Source of the DNA: Pycnopodia helianthoides
Lineage: Eukaryota; Echinodermata; Asteroidea; Forcipulatida; Asteriidae
NCBI GenBank assembly: GCA_032158295.1
Contig: CM063246.1
Span: 4,001,371 to 4,065,370 of the forward strand
DNA length: 64,000 nt
Direction of reading: 5' to 3'
Below the pieces are notes generated by a model, which had not been told where the DNA came from, made no database searches, and saw only the letters and a program-made list of their open reading frames with translations. Numbering within the stretch: the stretch's first letter is position 1; every line of letters starts with the position of its first letter. A program made the translations under genes and the position numbers. Of the stretch, positions 44,385 to 55,030 are shown piece after piece.

Positions 44385-44905
44385 CCAATTTCAGAAAGCT
44401 CTTATTAAAGGAACATTACAGAATTGGTAAGAAAAAAACTTGTAAATTATGCTTTTGATCACAGATTTACATAAAACTTACACGGTCTAATGATGATGAT
44501 AGTAGAAATATTTCTGTCTGAAGTGCCATATTTGATGAGAAATGAATAAACTAATTTTCCGATTGGAGTTTATCGCTCAGTGAGCGTTTTATTCATTTGT
44601 TGAATCTATATGATTTCATGCAAATGTGTAATCGGTTTTTCACTATTTTCTTGTGACCCAGATGGTCGATCGATCTCAAACTTCTACAGGTTTGTCAGTT
44701 TATGTATATGGTGGATTCCATAAAGTGCTTACACTGCCAGCAACCGTTTTGTCAGCAAAAACCAATTCTGTAATGTTCCTTGAAGCACAGAGATTTGCTT
44801 AGAGAAGAGAAACGGTGATCAGCGAAAGCAGTCTACCATGCGAAAATATCATGTTGTGGACATTGATTGCGAATGGTTGCTTACCGGACCAATTTGCCAT
44901 TGTAT
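44385..44905. mobile_element. MITE family E interrupted by MITE A
   Basis: The left end GGGACCAATTTCAGAAAGCT stops at a TTAA occupied by MITE A (44405-44783), and E-like sequence (AAGCACAGAGATTTGCTTAG) resumes after it. The right boundary near 44900 (CGGACCAATTTGCC) is uncertain. Confidence 0.65.
44405..44783 (+). mobile_element. MITE family A, full length
   Basis: TTAA at 44405-44408; the right TTAA has become TTGA at 44780-44783. Same orientation and interior as the 5.6 kb copy, including CGCTCAGTGAGCG. Confidence 0.9.
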
Positions 44906-44939
44906 CATAGCATGCTTGAGTTTGAATGATAATTTGTGA

Positions 44940-45240
44940 GGCTAATCATCCTTACTCGCAGCTGAGAAGCTGAATTGCGAAGGATGCGGCTGCAACTTGG
45001 TCAAGCCACAGGCATGTAAAGGCGTCTTTTGGCAGCCAGCCACATTGACCGACAAATAAGCACGTAGCACAGGGATCGAAAATGTTGATTTTTCTGGAGG
45101 GCCGAGAGAAAAAACCCTTGTGGCGCCGGAGAGAACCAACGCAGAACTCTACTCACATATTTCCCTAGCTGGGAATCTAACCAGGGACCACAGTGTTGAG
45201 AGGCGAGCACTTTATGCACTGTCCACCCATGCTAGCAATT
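44940..45240 (-). mobile_element. SINE S5
   Basis: Minus strand: tRNA-like start GCATGGGTGGACAGTGCATA at 45236-45217 and a B-box-like GGTTAGATTCCC near 45183, then a central part with GTTGGTTCTCTCCGG and GGGTTTTTTCTCTCGGCCC. The central part recalls the TTTTCCTCCCACAT domain of S3. Confidence 0.6.
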
Positions 45241-45340
45241 ATAACATTGGGCTCTGAAATTGTTTTTTTTTTTTTTTTTTAAAGCAGCTCGTGTAAGGTT
45301 ATAGGTATGTTGTTTGGCTGTCAAATGGTCAAATTTCGAA

Positions 45341-45390
45341 GTGTTCTCCTGAAGATGAGCAGAGTATACTGTTGGAAACGTCGAAACCAC
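45341..45390 (+). ncRNA. Hammerhead-ribozyme-like motif, core intact
   Basis: CTGAAGA core (45349-45355); helix II AGCAG-AGTATA-CTGTT (45358-45373); GAAACGTC (45375-45382), which supplies GAA, the minimal ACGT helix III and a GTC cleavage triplet. Helix I arms (45341-45348 and 45383-45390) pair at six of eight positions. Extra bases TG and G flank helix II, as in the 32 kb copy. Confidence 0.5.
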
Positions 45391-45480
45391 AACAGTTCTT
45401 CTTAGAACCAACACTTCTCCAAAAAGAGCTTTGATGCACGGTTGTACTTGCAAGTTTACACCATGCAAAGCTTCAAACAT
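45341..45480 (+). mobile_element. Penelope-like fragment with hammerhead-like motif
   Basis: Contains the motif at 45341-45390, then the hairpin GTTCT-TCTT-AGAAC (45395-45408), CAACACTTCTCCAAAAAGAG and GGTTGTACTTGCAAGTTTAC. The order is identical to 38.9-39.0 kb. Confidence 0.65.
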
Positions 45481-45504
45481 CACATATAAAACTTCGCTCG
45501 TCCC

Positions 45505-45710
45505 CAGCACCTTGCCTTAAAACCAAAGGCGCTGGGATGGGCAAACGTATCGTTAACGTTAATGCTCAGTCCCATGCTCAGTCCCATCATGCATCACACT
45601 CACACTGCAACACTGATCTCTAACACTGCAACGCATGACGTACTTCCTGAACAAGAATCTGTGCAAGCTGATTAGCCCATCCCAGCGGTCGCTGGGGCCG
45701 AGCGAAATAT
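45505..45710. mobile_element. Inverted-repeat element with CCCAGCG ends
   Basis: GCGCTGGGATGGGC (45527-45540) is mirrored by GCCCATCCCAGCG near 45677, and CCCCAGC (left) by GCTGGGG (right). Small non-coding centre with CTCAGTCCCATGCTCAGTCC. Confidence 0.6.
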
Positions 45711-46560
45711 AAAACAAGCATTCACATTGAATCATATGCAGTAAACACCAATTCGTTTCTGTATACTCACCTCTACTAACATAGATATGGCTAAATATTA
45801 GCAGTTTTTTTGCACAATTATTTTTCAGTATATCTTTAAGAAATATTAAACATAACTTTTTTTTTCTTTTTCATTTTTTTTAAAGAAATGTAGATTATAT
45901 GTTAACATGGAAAAGTGTGAATTCAGAAAATGACCATTGACCTTTTTGGTTTGTCTTGAAATAGGTCAAATCTTGTGACCGTTTTGCACCTGCCACGGGC
46001 AATTTCATTATAAGACGCTTACGACCGCGATGGTCTCTAAAGAGTTAGAGAAATAGGATATTCCGATGGCCGAGTAAAACCATGATATTTCTTAAGGTGG
46101 ATTCTGTCCATATTTGTTACCGTATGTTTTTTTGTTCTGCAGTAGGCTGTGCTTGTTCTGCAGCAGAGACATTAAGACGATTTTCTCTAAGATAACCGGA
46201 TTTCAAAGTCCAATATGTCTCAGGCTGATTGGAGTGTAACCTTTGAAAAAAAAATTGAAAGAAACTCTTCTTTTTTTTTTTACACCCTCACAAATTGTCA
46301 AAATCGGTTATCAAGGAAACAGGATCAGATTGCTGTGTTTTTCTGAACAACAAGTGGATTATGACTTCACAGAAGCATAATTGTGGGATACTGATAAAGT
46401 TTTACGAGGCCCCCGAAGTGACAATTTGTCAACGCTGTACGGCGGAGTAACACATAGAGCAAACATCATGAATGTAACCGGAGAATTCGCAGGCCATCAC
46501 GTAACATCAGTCACCTAGGAATTGTCTGCCAGAGGAAATACACAAATAACCCGTCAAATT
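45711..46560. other. No gene seen
   Basis: AT-rich DNA with T runs at 45859 and 46268; nothing assignable. Confidence 0.35.
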
Positions 46561-46576
46561 GAAGGTGTTTTTTTAT

Positions 46577-46626
46577 CTCTCTCCCCCCCCCCCCCTCTCT
46601 CTCTTTCTTTCTCTCTCTCTCTCTCT
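46577..46626. repeat. C run and (CT)n microsatellite
   Basis: C13 followed by CT repeats, forming the pyrimidine tract upstream of the exon-like segment at 46666. Confidence 0.85.
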
Positions 46627-46665
46627 GTAAACTAACATATTCTCTCTCAATTTTGTCTTGTACAG

Positions 46666-46809
46666 ATTCGATGGTATGAGAGGTGTAGCATGCACCGTTC
46701 TGTTCCTTCACAGACATGCGGACCATCAGGGGATCCCAAATCAAGTCATGATTGGACTCAACCGGACAGAACCGGAGCAAACCAGCGTCGACCGGTCTAT
46801 TAAATGAAG
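46666..46809 (+). other. Possible spliced exon, 144 bp
   Basis: Upstream: a long pyrimidine tract, a branch-point-like CTAAC (46632) and the acceptor TTGTCTTGTACAG. Downstream: AAG followed by GTAAGG, a near-ideal donor, at 46809/46810. Two frames are open until stops at 46801 (phase 0) and 46805 (phase 1), just before the donor, so it could be a UTR or lncRNA exon, or carry a short C-terminus. No domain recognised. Confidence 0.42.
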
Positions 46810-46851
46810 GTAAGGTTTCTGAAAATCATGTCATAAGGCTCAAGAATAGGT

Positions 46852-47012
46852 CAGGACCCATTTTTTAAAAAAAAGCCGACTGACGCACAGAAAGCTAAGC
46901 ACAGAAATCTATTGTTTAGCATGTACAGGGTACCAGCCAAACTGTCTTGCAGTGTGCATCGGTGTTTTATTGAATAATTTCTGCTGAATAGTGGTATGAA
47001 ATTAGGTCCATA
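46852..47012. mobile_element. MITE family E, diverged
   Basis: GACCCATTTTTTAAAAAAAA and GTGGTATGAAATTAGGTCCA are worn ends; the interior has AGCTAAGCACAG and GGGTACCAGCCAAACTG. Confidence 0.6.
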
Positions 47013-47174
47013 TTCGACCCGAAAGACTGATAATAAAGTGAAGGTTCTGTCCTCATTTCACAGTCTGTACTCTGTCCTCACCTTACAGTCTGTCCTCTGT
47101 CCTCACTTTGTCATTACAGCAACAAAAAATAATGGAAAGTTTTCAGTTAGCGCACAAATACATATATATGTTTG

Positions 47175-47310
47175 CACTTGTTAGTACAGCAAGTAGGTGA
47201 TGGGATTGTGCCTTTGATAGTACAAGCATGAACTTTGCCACAAAGTCAGAATATGTCACGAGAAAGATATTTGGCTATAGGGCCTTCGCAGATTTGTTGT
47301 TTGAAAGAAT
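47175..47310. repeat. Dispersed repeat I, copy 2
   Basis: GCAAGTAGGTGATGGGATTG and GAGAAAGATATTTGGCTATA mirror 24640-24775. Confidence 0.65.
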
Positions 47311-47495
47311 AAAGATGGGCACCCCCACCCCCCCCCCTCCCTCGCGATGCCACCCCAATTGGATTCTAAACCTTTGGGAATACAAATTTCCAACGTGTTC
47401 CCCCCTTTGAAGTCCGTGCCTCCCCCCCCCCCCATTTTCTTTTTGTACTTTTAAAGATTAAAATGATCCAGAGTAAAACATACACATGATGAGCC

Positions 47496-47874
47496 TTAAA
47501 GACACTGGACACCTTTGGTAATTGTCAAAGACCAGTCTTCTCACTTGTTGTATCTTTAAACTTAGCACAAAATAACAAACCTGTGAAAATTTGAACTCAA
47601 TTGGTCGTCGAAGTTGCGAGATAATAATGGAAGAAAAAACACCCTTGTCACACGAAGTTGTGTGCTTTCAGATGCTTGATTTCGAGACCTCACGCGTGAG
47701 GTCTCAAAATCAATTCAAATATTTTACTTCTTTCTCAAAAACAACATTACTTCAGAGGGAGCCGTTTTCTCACAATGTTTTATACCATCAACAGCTCTCC
47801 ATTGCCTGTTACCAAATAAGTTTTTCTGCTAACGATTATTTTAAGTAATTACCAATAGTGTCCAGTGCCTTTAA
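47496..47874 (+). mobile_element. MITE family B, full length with TTAA ends
   Basis: TTAA at 47496-47499 and 47871-47874. Termini AGACACTGGACACCTTTGGT and ACCAATAGTGTCCAGTGCCT. Interior GTCAAAGACCAGTCTTCTCA and GAACTCAATTGGTCGTCGAA is shared with 52.6 and 61.2 kb. Confidence 0.9.
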
Positions 47875-48850
47875 TGTGGAAATTTCAAAGCTATTTTTCC
47901 ATTTATACGCAGACAATGTTTTTTTGTTTACATTCTCATCCAATTATTTCATTAAGATAACAGTAATTGGCATAACAAGAGTGCTGAAAAGGGGACTTTT
48001 TAAGGAGAAATGCAAACAAATACTACAGTTTTAATCGGCCAGAAGTGCCCCCCCCCCTAGAAAAATGGTGCCCCCCCCCCCTAAATAGTTACCCTTGTTT
48101 CTGGCTGCACTGTAAGACCATTACGTGGAAACTTCATCGAATTAGATATATTAAATAGCACTTTCTGCTCTGTCAGAGAGTTTGTGAACACCGTGCTTGT
48201 TTCAGTATGGCACAACAAATTCTCAGTACAACTGGGACAGGTATCGGGTTTATAAAATAAACTTTTAGGTAAAAGGAATGTCCGTAAGTTTCTCTGCTCC
48301 TCATCAGTCTTTGTGCCATTCCTTTAAAACGTACAGCCCTGAAGTTGTCAAGATGTATGCAGTCAAAATAGCCCAATGATAAAAATTCAACGCCACAAGT
48401 ACTTGTAGATGTGCGTGCAATACATGTAGCTGCACTTCAGATGGTATAATTCATCTAAATGATTGATACGTGCACCAGCCATAATAGGAAAAAAAATCAG
48501 TTAAGCTCACGGACGATAAAACCTTAATTTGATAATCCGACAATTACCAATGACGCACCTTCCATGAGGGGGTGGGAGATGGGGGTTGACGCTTGGTGCT
48601 TGCCACTATTATAATTCCCCTGCACTCGTGGTATTTCAGTCAGTCGTTCGACCTTGATAATACCACAAAAAAAGTCCTGTTCATGACATTATTAATGATA
48701 TCATCCCCCGTTCGTCCAACCCCCTACCCTAAACAGCTTCAGCCTTTCTTTCTTTTTTTTTTCTTTTTTTAATCAACCGTCAGCTCTCACCGCTCATGAC
48801 ACAAATTCAAATCTCTGACCCCTAAATCCATTTTTCCCTCTCACTCCCTG
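47875..48850. other. No gene seen
   Basis: Two C runs (48049 and 48073) and AT-rich DNA. A 67-codon minus frame (48173-48376) is not recognisable. Confidence 0.38.
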
Positions 48851-48855
48851 TCCCC

Positions 48856-48886
48856 TTGCTCTCCCTCTCTCTTCTCTCTCTCTCTC

Positions 48887-48924
<38 letters not shown>

Positions 48925-49063
48925 CTAGCTGCCTTCTCCAAAAGAGTCGTCTGGCCTAATTCTGAACCCGTAAAACTGCCCCACTCGTCACAGCCCCATC
49001 TCCATATCGTTTCTGCTCTCAGCTCTTTTCCCTCTCTCTCTCTCTCTCTCCCCCCCCCCCCCC
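48856..49063. repeat. (CT)n microsatellites
   Basis: Long CT tracts at about 48861-48924 and 49031-49051 with a C run at 49051-49063, separated by a CAGCCCCATCTCC-type segment. The leucine/serine-rich frame through them is a repeat artefact. Confidence 0.92.
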
Positions 49064-49799
49064 TCTTCTCCCCCTTTCACTTTCAAGTTATATGCACAAG
49101 AAGAGGCTATAACATTTCGACTTGATCGGAGCGTACTGAGTTAACTTGGTTTGTAGCGGGGCTTACATTACCTGTATAAAGTCAATAGTTCTCCAGCCTG
49201 CATGGAGGCAAACACTTCAGCCTATCCATCTCCCCCTGTCCCATCTGTCAATTCATATGCCACTCGCTAAACTGATGCAATCATCTGTGGCGGGTAAAAG
49301 TAGTCGTCCAGAAATGATTGAAACTGCCGCAAATCATTGCTGAATGGGTTTGTGTCATGGGGGGGGGGGGCTCTGCATGTGCCTGAAGTTACCCCTCTAG
49401 TTACAGTCTGGGATTTGTTCTACCAAGAGTATGTTTTCATGTTTTTCTTGGTCGCGTTGCTGTTGATGTTTCGTTCATAATTTTATTTATTTAGTTTAAA
49501 TCTTCAATAAAGTTTGCTGTAGAGAGAAAACAGCGGCCGGGAAGGTTTTACTTTGAAAGATGTACCGCCAAGCCTGAAGACCTGTCATGAATTTTTTTTT
49601 TTTTTTTTTTTAACAAGATAATGAAGAGCGCATTTCCTAGTCGTGTTTGAGGCAGAACATGGCGCCTGATTGGACAGAAGGTTATCATGTGATTCAATTC
49701 AATGGTTTCACAGTGTGGCCATCCTCGTGCTGCGTCACCGTTAGTGATCCCCACCTCTCCTTTAACTCAAACAGCTGCTTACTTTTCCCTCTTGACTGA
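49064..49799. other. No gene seen
   Basis: Contains a G run at 49359-49370 and a poly-T at 49590-49611. 49420-49520 ends in TCTTCAATAAAGTTTGC and could be a retroelement 3' end. Confidence 0.35.
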
Positions 49800-50480
49800 G
49801 GGAACTGCCCCGTAGGGCCACTTACAGAAAATATTGCAGGAAGTGCCAGCATGCACTAGCATGCTGAACAGGGCAAGCAGGTAAAGGTAGGGGAGAACAA
49901 GCACTCGTGCGGCGGAGAAAGACAAAGATTTCTCAGGCAGCGACTGTAGCATGTCAGTACAGCTGACTGATATGTTTGGTTTTGAAATCCCTTCACACTT
50001 AACTGCGGGATAGAGAGCGTTAGCGTAATGCTAATGGAATTTATCCTCTTCTTTTGTGGTGTGTGTTGTTTTAGTCCCGTTTCTCCGTTCTTCTTCACCC
50101 CCTCGCAAACCCGCGGTGAGTGACGGATCACTTCGCCGGGACGAAATAAAATTAATGGAGATTGGGTAGGGATAGATAGTTTGGAGCGTACGGTTCTGTT
50201 CGGGGCTCGCGTTGCCCAAATGTTTACCGAGGAATATGTATCACCGAGCGGACTTGCTCGGCCCCGGTTTTTCTTGCCTCTGTTTCAATAATTCCCGGTG
50301 TATGGCAATCGCCCTGGGCAAACTCTACTCTCTGTGGGATCAAAAAATACTAACATATGCTCATTGCTGTAGGTCTATGGAACGATTGAAGGTGTATTAC
50401 AAGCCGTCAACTCAGAGCGGTTTGGCAATGAGCGCTGGTCGGTCACTACATAACTACTTTTGATTAAGGGCAGAGTGGAG
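49800..50480. promoter_or_regulatory. Candidate cis-regulatory block
   Basis: Repeat-poor, higher-GC DNA with GCGTAATGCTAATGGAATTT (50019), CCGCGGTGAGTGACGG (50110), AAATAAAATTAATGGAG (50144) and CATATGCTCATTGC (50354). An 83-codon plus frame (50212-50463) lies here without recognisable domain. Confidence 0.3.
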
Positions 50481-51289
50481 GGGCAAATATAGACCATGTA
50501 CATTTTTTCTCTTCTCTCTGTCTGCGTTGTCTCAGCATCGTATTTTGAGAATTTATCGTGTAATCAACTGTTTTGTTTTGTTTTGGGTTTGGTTTTTTTC
50601 CCCCCTATTTAAGAAGATTTGTATCTCTTGCAAAACGGAAACGTCATGCGGACAAATTTATTTCTCAGCTTTCCAGGCTTCGTCCTTGTTTTTTTTTTAT
50701 TTACTAAATGTGGACAGTTTTGATCAGGCTTTCGTTTGCTTTGAATTTTGTTTAAATGGTGACCTGGAGGTCAATTAAGATGAAGATGTTTAAAAAATAC
50801 ATAGAGTATAGCGGACAAGGTTGTGGAAAAGGGCCATATTTGCACATACATGGGTGAAAATGATAAACTAAATGAAAAGGGAACACTGCTAAAAGTGGTA
50901 TTCTTTAAATCAGACACTAATGTTATGTCAAGAGAAAATTATTGTGTCAATCCCTAGAAATTTTTTCTATTCATATTTTTGGGAGTGACACAAGAAAAGT
51001 ATTCTAGAAAATAAGATTTTTGTTTCTTCCTTTAAGAATACAATTTTTTAGCAGTGAAAGAAAAACATTCACACAACAAAAAATGACAATGAGATTCACA
51101 GCTTTAACATTTCAAACAGAGCATGTACAATAACGATAATGAAAGAATACAAAGTCAACTTAGTTATTTAAGACAATACAACAATGTGTGTAATTTTTTA
51201 AAAAAACAGGACAAGGGATCAAACTTGGAAACTGGATTAGCAAACTAGGTAACTGGATTAGCGTCTTCAACTCAGTCCTCTACACTGTA
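50481..51289. other. No gene seen
   Basis: AT-rich unique-looking DNA without coding structure. Confidence 0.35.
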
Positions 51290-51550
51290 ACTTATGTATT
51301 TATTTCGTTACACATCCAACAGCGCAATTAGTCTCAATAACAGGATGAATAGGAGACCATGAAGAAATGTTCAGATTTTGATGTGGGAGGAAAACCCCCA
51401 ATGGAATTGGGAAAACTCACGCTATCAGGTATTGACTTTTAAAAAAAAACAATCGACATGCAAGGCTAGCATGTCTGAGGTGGGATTCGAACCGGGGTCC
51501 ACAGAGGTGAAAGGCAGGGAAAGAAATCACTGAGCCAGCCTGATCCCCTA
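51290..51550 (-). mobile_element. SINE S3, full length
   Basis: Minus strand: A box in GGGGATCAGGCTGGCTCAGT (51548-51529), B box GGTTCGAATCC near 51494-51484, central GGGGGTTTTCCTCCCACATC near 51399, and the end GCGCTGTTGGATGTGTAACG. Same structure as 38160-38405. Confidence 0.85.
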
Positions 51551-51634
51551 GTTGCATTGAGAACTGCTGCATTTTGAGACTTATAAAGTTGTTTTTAAAG
51601 GCATGATACAATAGAATAGATACAAAGGAACATC

Positions 51635-51960
51635 ACGTGAATAACATTAGTAAGAATGAAAATAAAAATGTTCACAGATTTACACATTACTTACATGGTA
51701 TAAAGTCTGTCATGGTGGAAAACTTCCCTTCAAATATTTTTGCCTGAAATGCTATAGCTCTCGAAAATTGAGTAAAACAATTAGTTTTTTTATTGCAAAT
51801 CTGAAATCTGATTTTTCAAAATAGTGAAAACAGGGTGAGGAGTCACTATTTTCTTGCATCTCTGGTGATCGAATGAGCTTAAACTTTTGCATGTATATGT
51901 TGGGTCACAGGAAGTGCCCATAGACCTCATGCACATGGCATCATTTGAGTAGGAAGCTCT
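51635..51960. mobile_element. MITE B-like fragment
   Basis: TGTTCACAGATTTACACATT, CTTACATGGTATAAAG and TTGCCTGAAATGCTATAGCT closely resemble the interior of the copy at 3387-3710. Both TTAA ends are lost. Confidence 0.65.
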
Positions 51961-52089
51961 CGGCTAGAGGTCAAAAGAATGTTGCTGATCGGGTCATCAT
52001 GTGCGTTGCGCTTGCATACATGTGCATTTCCATTGATTCATCGTTGTTCTACCTCCAAGATGGTGGCATGATTACATCAATGCATTAGG

Positions 52090-52530
52090 TTTATACTGGT
52101 CTTTGACACTAGCAGAAGTTCAAAGCCGGTTCCTGCTATCAGGATGTTTGTGCGTGAAACAAGGCTTTCTGCTTCTTCTCACCAATACACTCTTGCTTTG
52201 CTGAGATGTAGAGCAAAGAGCCATTCAAGCTTTATTCTACGTACTGCATCTCTTTGGACCTCCTTGCCTGGTGCATGTTTCCCTCCATCCTACAATCTAG
52301 ACTGTTTTAAGAGGAATATAAATTCCTACCTTCAGCTCTCCTGAGTTACTTTCACCTTAAATAGTTTCTTCTTGCAGCCCTTTACCAAGAGTGGCTTTTA
52401 GCCTTGTTTGGGGGAAAACTTGCATTTAAAAAAAATACTTTTCTGAACTTTTTGTTTGGTCTCAACTTGTGCAGTTTCACAAAGGTTTCACGCAGGGTGT
52501 TGTAACCAATGCAAATGCGCTATAAATAGG
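52090..52530 (+). mobile_element. LINE 3' end with ORF C-terminus
   Basis: The open frame to TGA at 52342-52344 carries TASLWTSLPGACFPPSYNLD and CFKRNINSYL, a typical non-LTR retrotransposon C-terminus but of a different subtype from the 26 kb and 42 kb LINEs. The 3' UTR reaches AATGCGCTATAAATAGGGC at about 52515-52533. Confidence 0.75.
52144..52344 (+). pseudogene. LINE ORF2 C-terminal remnant
   Basis: 66 codons ending at the natural stop; the start methionine is arbitrary because the element is 5' truncated. LW.SLP and the terminal FKRNINSYL support the call; the catalytic domain is absent. Confidence 0.75.
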
Positions 52531-52602
52531 GCTGATTTAATTTGCCTTGTCAATACACAGTCCAAAAATTTGGTCAATTTAATTGGCGGTACACTGCTAT
52601 GT

Positions 52603-52985
52603 TTAAAGGCGGTGTACTTTTGGTAATTGTCAAAGACTAGTATCCTCTCTTGGTTTATCCCAACATATGCATAGAATAACAAACCTGTGAAAATGTTGGC
52701 TCAATTGGTTATCAAAGTTGCAAGAAAATACTTTTAAAAAAATGCCCTTGTTGCATAGAATTGTGTGGTTTCAAATGCCTGAGAAAGGCTGTGTCCGAAG
52801 CCGTTCTCAGATTCAAATATTTTAGTGGGAAATTTCCTCCTTCTCAAAAACTACATTACTTTAGAGGGAGTCTTTTGTCACAATGTTTGATACTATCAGC
52901 AGCTCTCAGGTGCTCCTTACCAAGTAAGTTTTTTTTATGGTAATGTATTTCTTGAGTATTTACCAAAAGTATCCACTGCCTTTAA
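52603..52985 (+). mobile_element. MITE family B, full length with TTAA ends
   Basis: TTAA at 52603-52606 and 52982-52985. Termini AGGCGGTGTACTTTTGGTAA and TACCAAAAGTATCCACTGCC. The interior aligns with 47.5 kb. Confidence 0.88.
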
Positions 52986-53416
52986 GAGACTTCACAAAAG
53001 TAATTTGGGGACGTTGATCACATCATCAGAGGGTTTTTTTTTTTTTGAGATCAAGCTTTTGAACAATTCCTGTCATCTCATTTTCTTGAATATTATTAAT
53101 GGAAACTGTCTTTTTTCGCCAAGTTGTGGGCCAGTGTATTTTCACTTGGCAAGCATGGCTGCCTGTCAACAATGTTTCTCCTTGCCAAAATGCTGCTGTA
53201 CTTTTTTCCCCGATAAAGTCATCAAGAGGTATTTGTTGGTATAGGTTACATTTTGCTGAAAATTTCTTTGTGATAATGCCTTTGTGGAATTTCAGCCCCT
53301 GGCTCATGGACTATTATAATTATCTGGACCATTGTCTACAGGCTTTGCTTTGTAATAGATCCCTCCGCAGTATCACAATTACTTTAATCTCATCTCTATA
53401 ATTTAATTTTAATTTG

Positions 53417-53454
<38 letters not shown>

Positions 53455-53666
53455 TTTACTTTCTTTAGTTTTATTCTGTGAAATAAATACAAAATAAATA
53501 CACCTGAAACCTGAAAAAACTTGATCGTACCGACGATGTCGGCTAACATTCCAAACTTTGGGGAGCCAGTCAATAGTAATGTAAATGACATGGATTTTTG
53601 GCTGGTGATCTATTTCTCCCGAGTACAGTATATACAGTGTCTAGCGGCTAAATGTAATGGTGCCCG
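52986..53666. other. No gene seen; (GT)n at 53425-53453
   Basis: A TG microsatellite of about 14 units is followed by GTGAAATAAATACAAAATAA, which may be a LINE tail. Open frames on both strands near 53026-53400 overlap and are featureless. Confidence 0.42.
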
Positions 53667-53800
53667 TGGCCCAATTCCATAAAGCTGAAAGCACGCAAAT
53701 ACCTACAGGGAACCCTTTCCTAAAAGATGGCAATTTGGGTCACAAATCGGTTTGTAGCTTAGCAAGATTTCCTGTGCTTAACCAGTTTAACTTGTGCTTC
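53667..53800. mobile_element. MITE family E, left half
   Basis: GGCCCAATTCCATAAAGCTG followed by TAGCTTAGCAAGATTTCCTG and GTGCTTAACCAG. The right GGGCCC end is missing. Confidence 0.55.
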
Positions 53801-54314
53801 ACATCTTATACGAGAACAGGCACAGTTCCATTGTAGACATGATCGGTGCAGTGTGTACACAGTACAAAACATTTGCTATTCAATGCATCACTCGTTCTGC
53901 AGGTCTGCATTATTAACCAAGGGCCCCTCTCTTGACCAGATTTATCCTGATCCACCCCCCCCCCAATGTGACCACCATAGTGAGAGGAATTACTGTTCAA
54001 GATAATCCATTGGTCTCCATGGCAAAACAAAAGAAGATAATTAAATAGCCCAAGGGGGCTTACATGAATGGGAAACTTTCGTGTGAATTACACTCAAGTC
54101 AGACTACCGATGGATCCTTTTTTTTTCTCTCTCCAACATTTTTTGATCAGAAGGGCTTAAGTCTTTTCCAGGGTGTACTGTGAACTTTCTGAACACATGA
54201 CTCAGTGCAGAGGTGATTTTTTATGGTCCATGGGTGGGAAGGAGGTTTTCCTGTATATATCGGGCTGTATACTGAATCTGAAATAGTAAAACCTAACATT
54301 TTAAAGATTCAAGT

Positions 54315-54430
54315 AAAAACCACAAGGGAAACTGACTGTGTAAAATTAATTGTTATTAATTTGGGATTAAACAAAGAAAAGTTGAGGAGTGCGGGACTTG
54401 AACCTGCGACCTCCGGATTATGTATGCATA
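54315..54430 (-). mobile_element. Element F left end with SINE S2 start
   Basis: Terminus ACCACAAGGGAAACTGACTG at 54319-54338, then GGGATTAAACAAAGAAAAG and the minus B box (GGGACTTGAACCTGCGACC). Truncated at about 54430 before the A box. Confidence 0.72.
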
Positions 54431-54674
54431 GGTTAAAGTAAATGCATATGTAGTAGACCATCGGCATTGGCACAGTGACACACAGGGTAAACACGCACGC
54501 GTAGTAGACTGTCAAATGTGTACTAGTCTACTACGCCTGCACTTTACGAAGCAAACGTTGAACTGCTATACGGGTGTACAGGCGTGAACATCACTGCTAC
54601 CTACACATGGAAAAATGGTGGCACACATCATTTCAATCCAAGTTTTCCCTCGATGATGACAAACTAAAGAAGTG

Positions 54675-54872
54675 TGACGTATAATAAAAGAAATATAGCA
54701 TGGTTTATTTGGGATGGGACAGTCAATCGATAATAGCTCCCCTCGGTATTGGAAGTTGACAAAGTAGTTCCCTAGACTTCACCCTGGGAACTACTTTGTC
54801 AACTTCCAATACCGAGGGGAGCTAATATCGACTGTCCACCCTCAAATCATGTTACGTTTGTATATTATCACA
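54675..54872. mobile_element. Foldback element with perfect 38-bp hairpin
   Basis: Arms at 54735-54772 and 54786-54823 are exact complements (left arm begins AGCTCCCCTCGGTATTGGAA) around a 13-base loop. Outer inverted similarity continues with gaps: GGGACAGTCAATCGATAATA against ATATCGACTGTCC, and CATGGTTTATTTGGG against CTCAAATCATG. The whole element could extrude as a cruciform. Confidence 0.9.
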
Positions 54873-54916
54873 TGGTGTACACCGCACACCAAAATGTACA
54901 GTAATTGTTGCTTCAG

Positions 54917-55030
54917 AGAACCAGCCACAACCAATGTACATTACATGGCATCGTGGCTGGTAACCGTTCTTTGCTAAGCAATCTTATTTTGTATGGTTAG
55001 CAGGTAGCTGTGCTTAAAACTGGCTCTAAC
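54917..55030. mobile_element. MITE family E fragment
   Basis: AACCAGCCACAACCAATGTA, GGCATCGTGGCTGGTAACCG and TTTGCTAAGCAATC are interior motifs of family E; ends absent. Confidence 0.55.
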
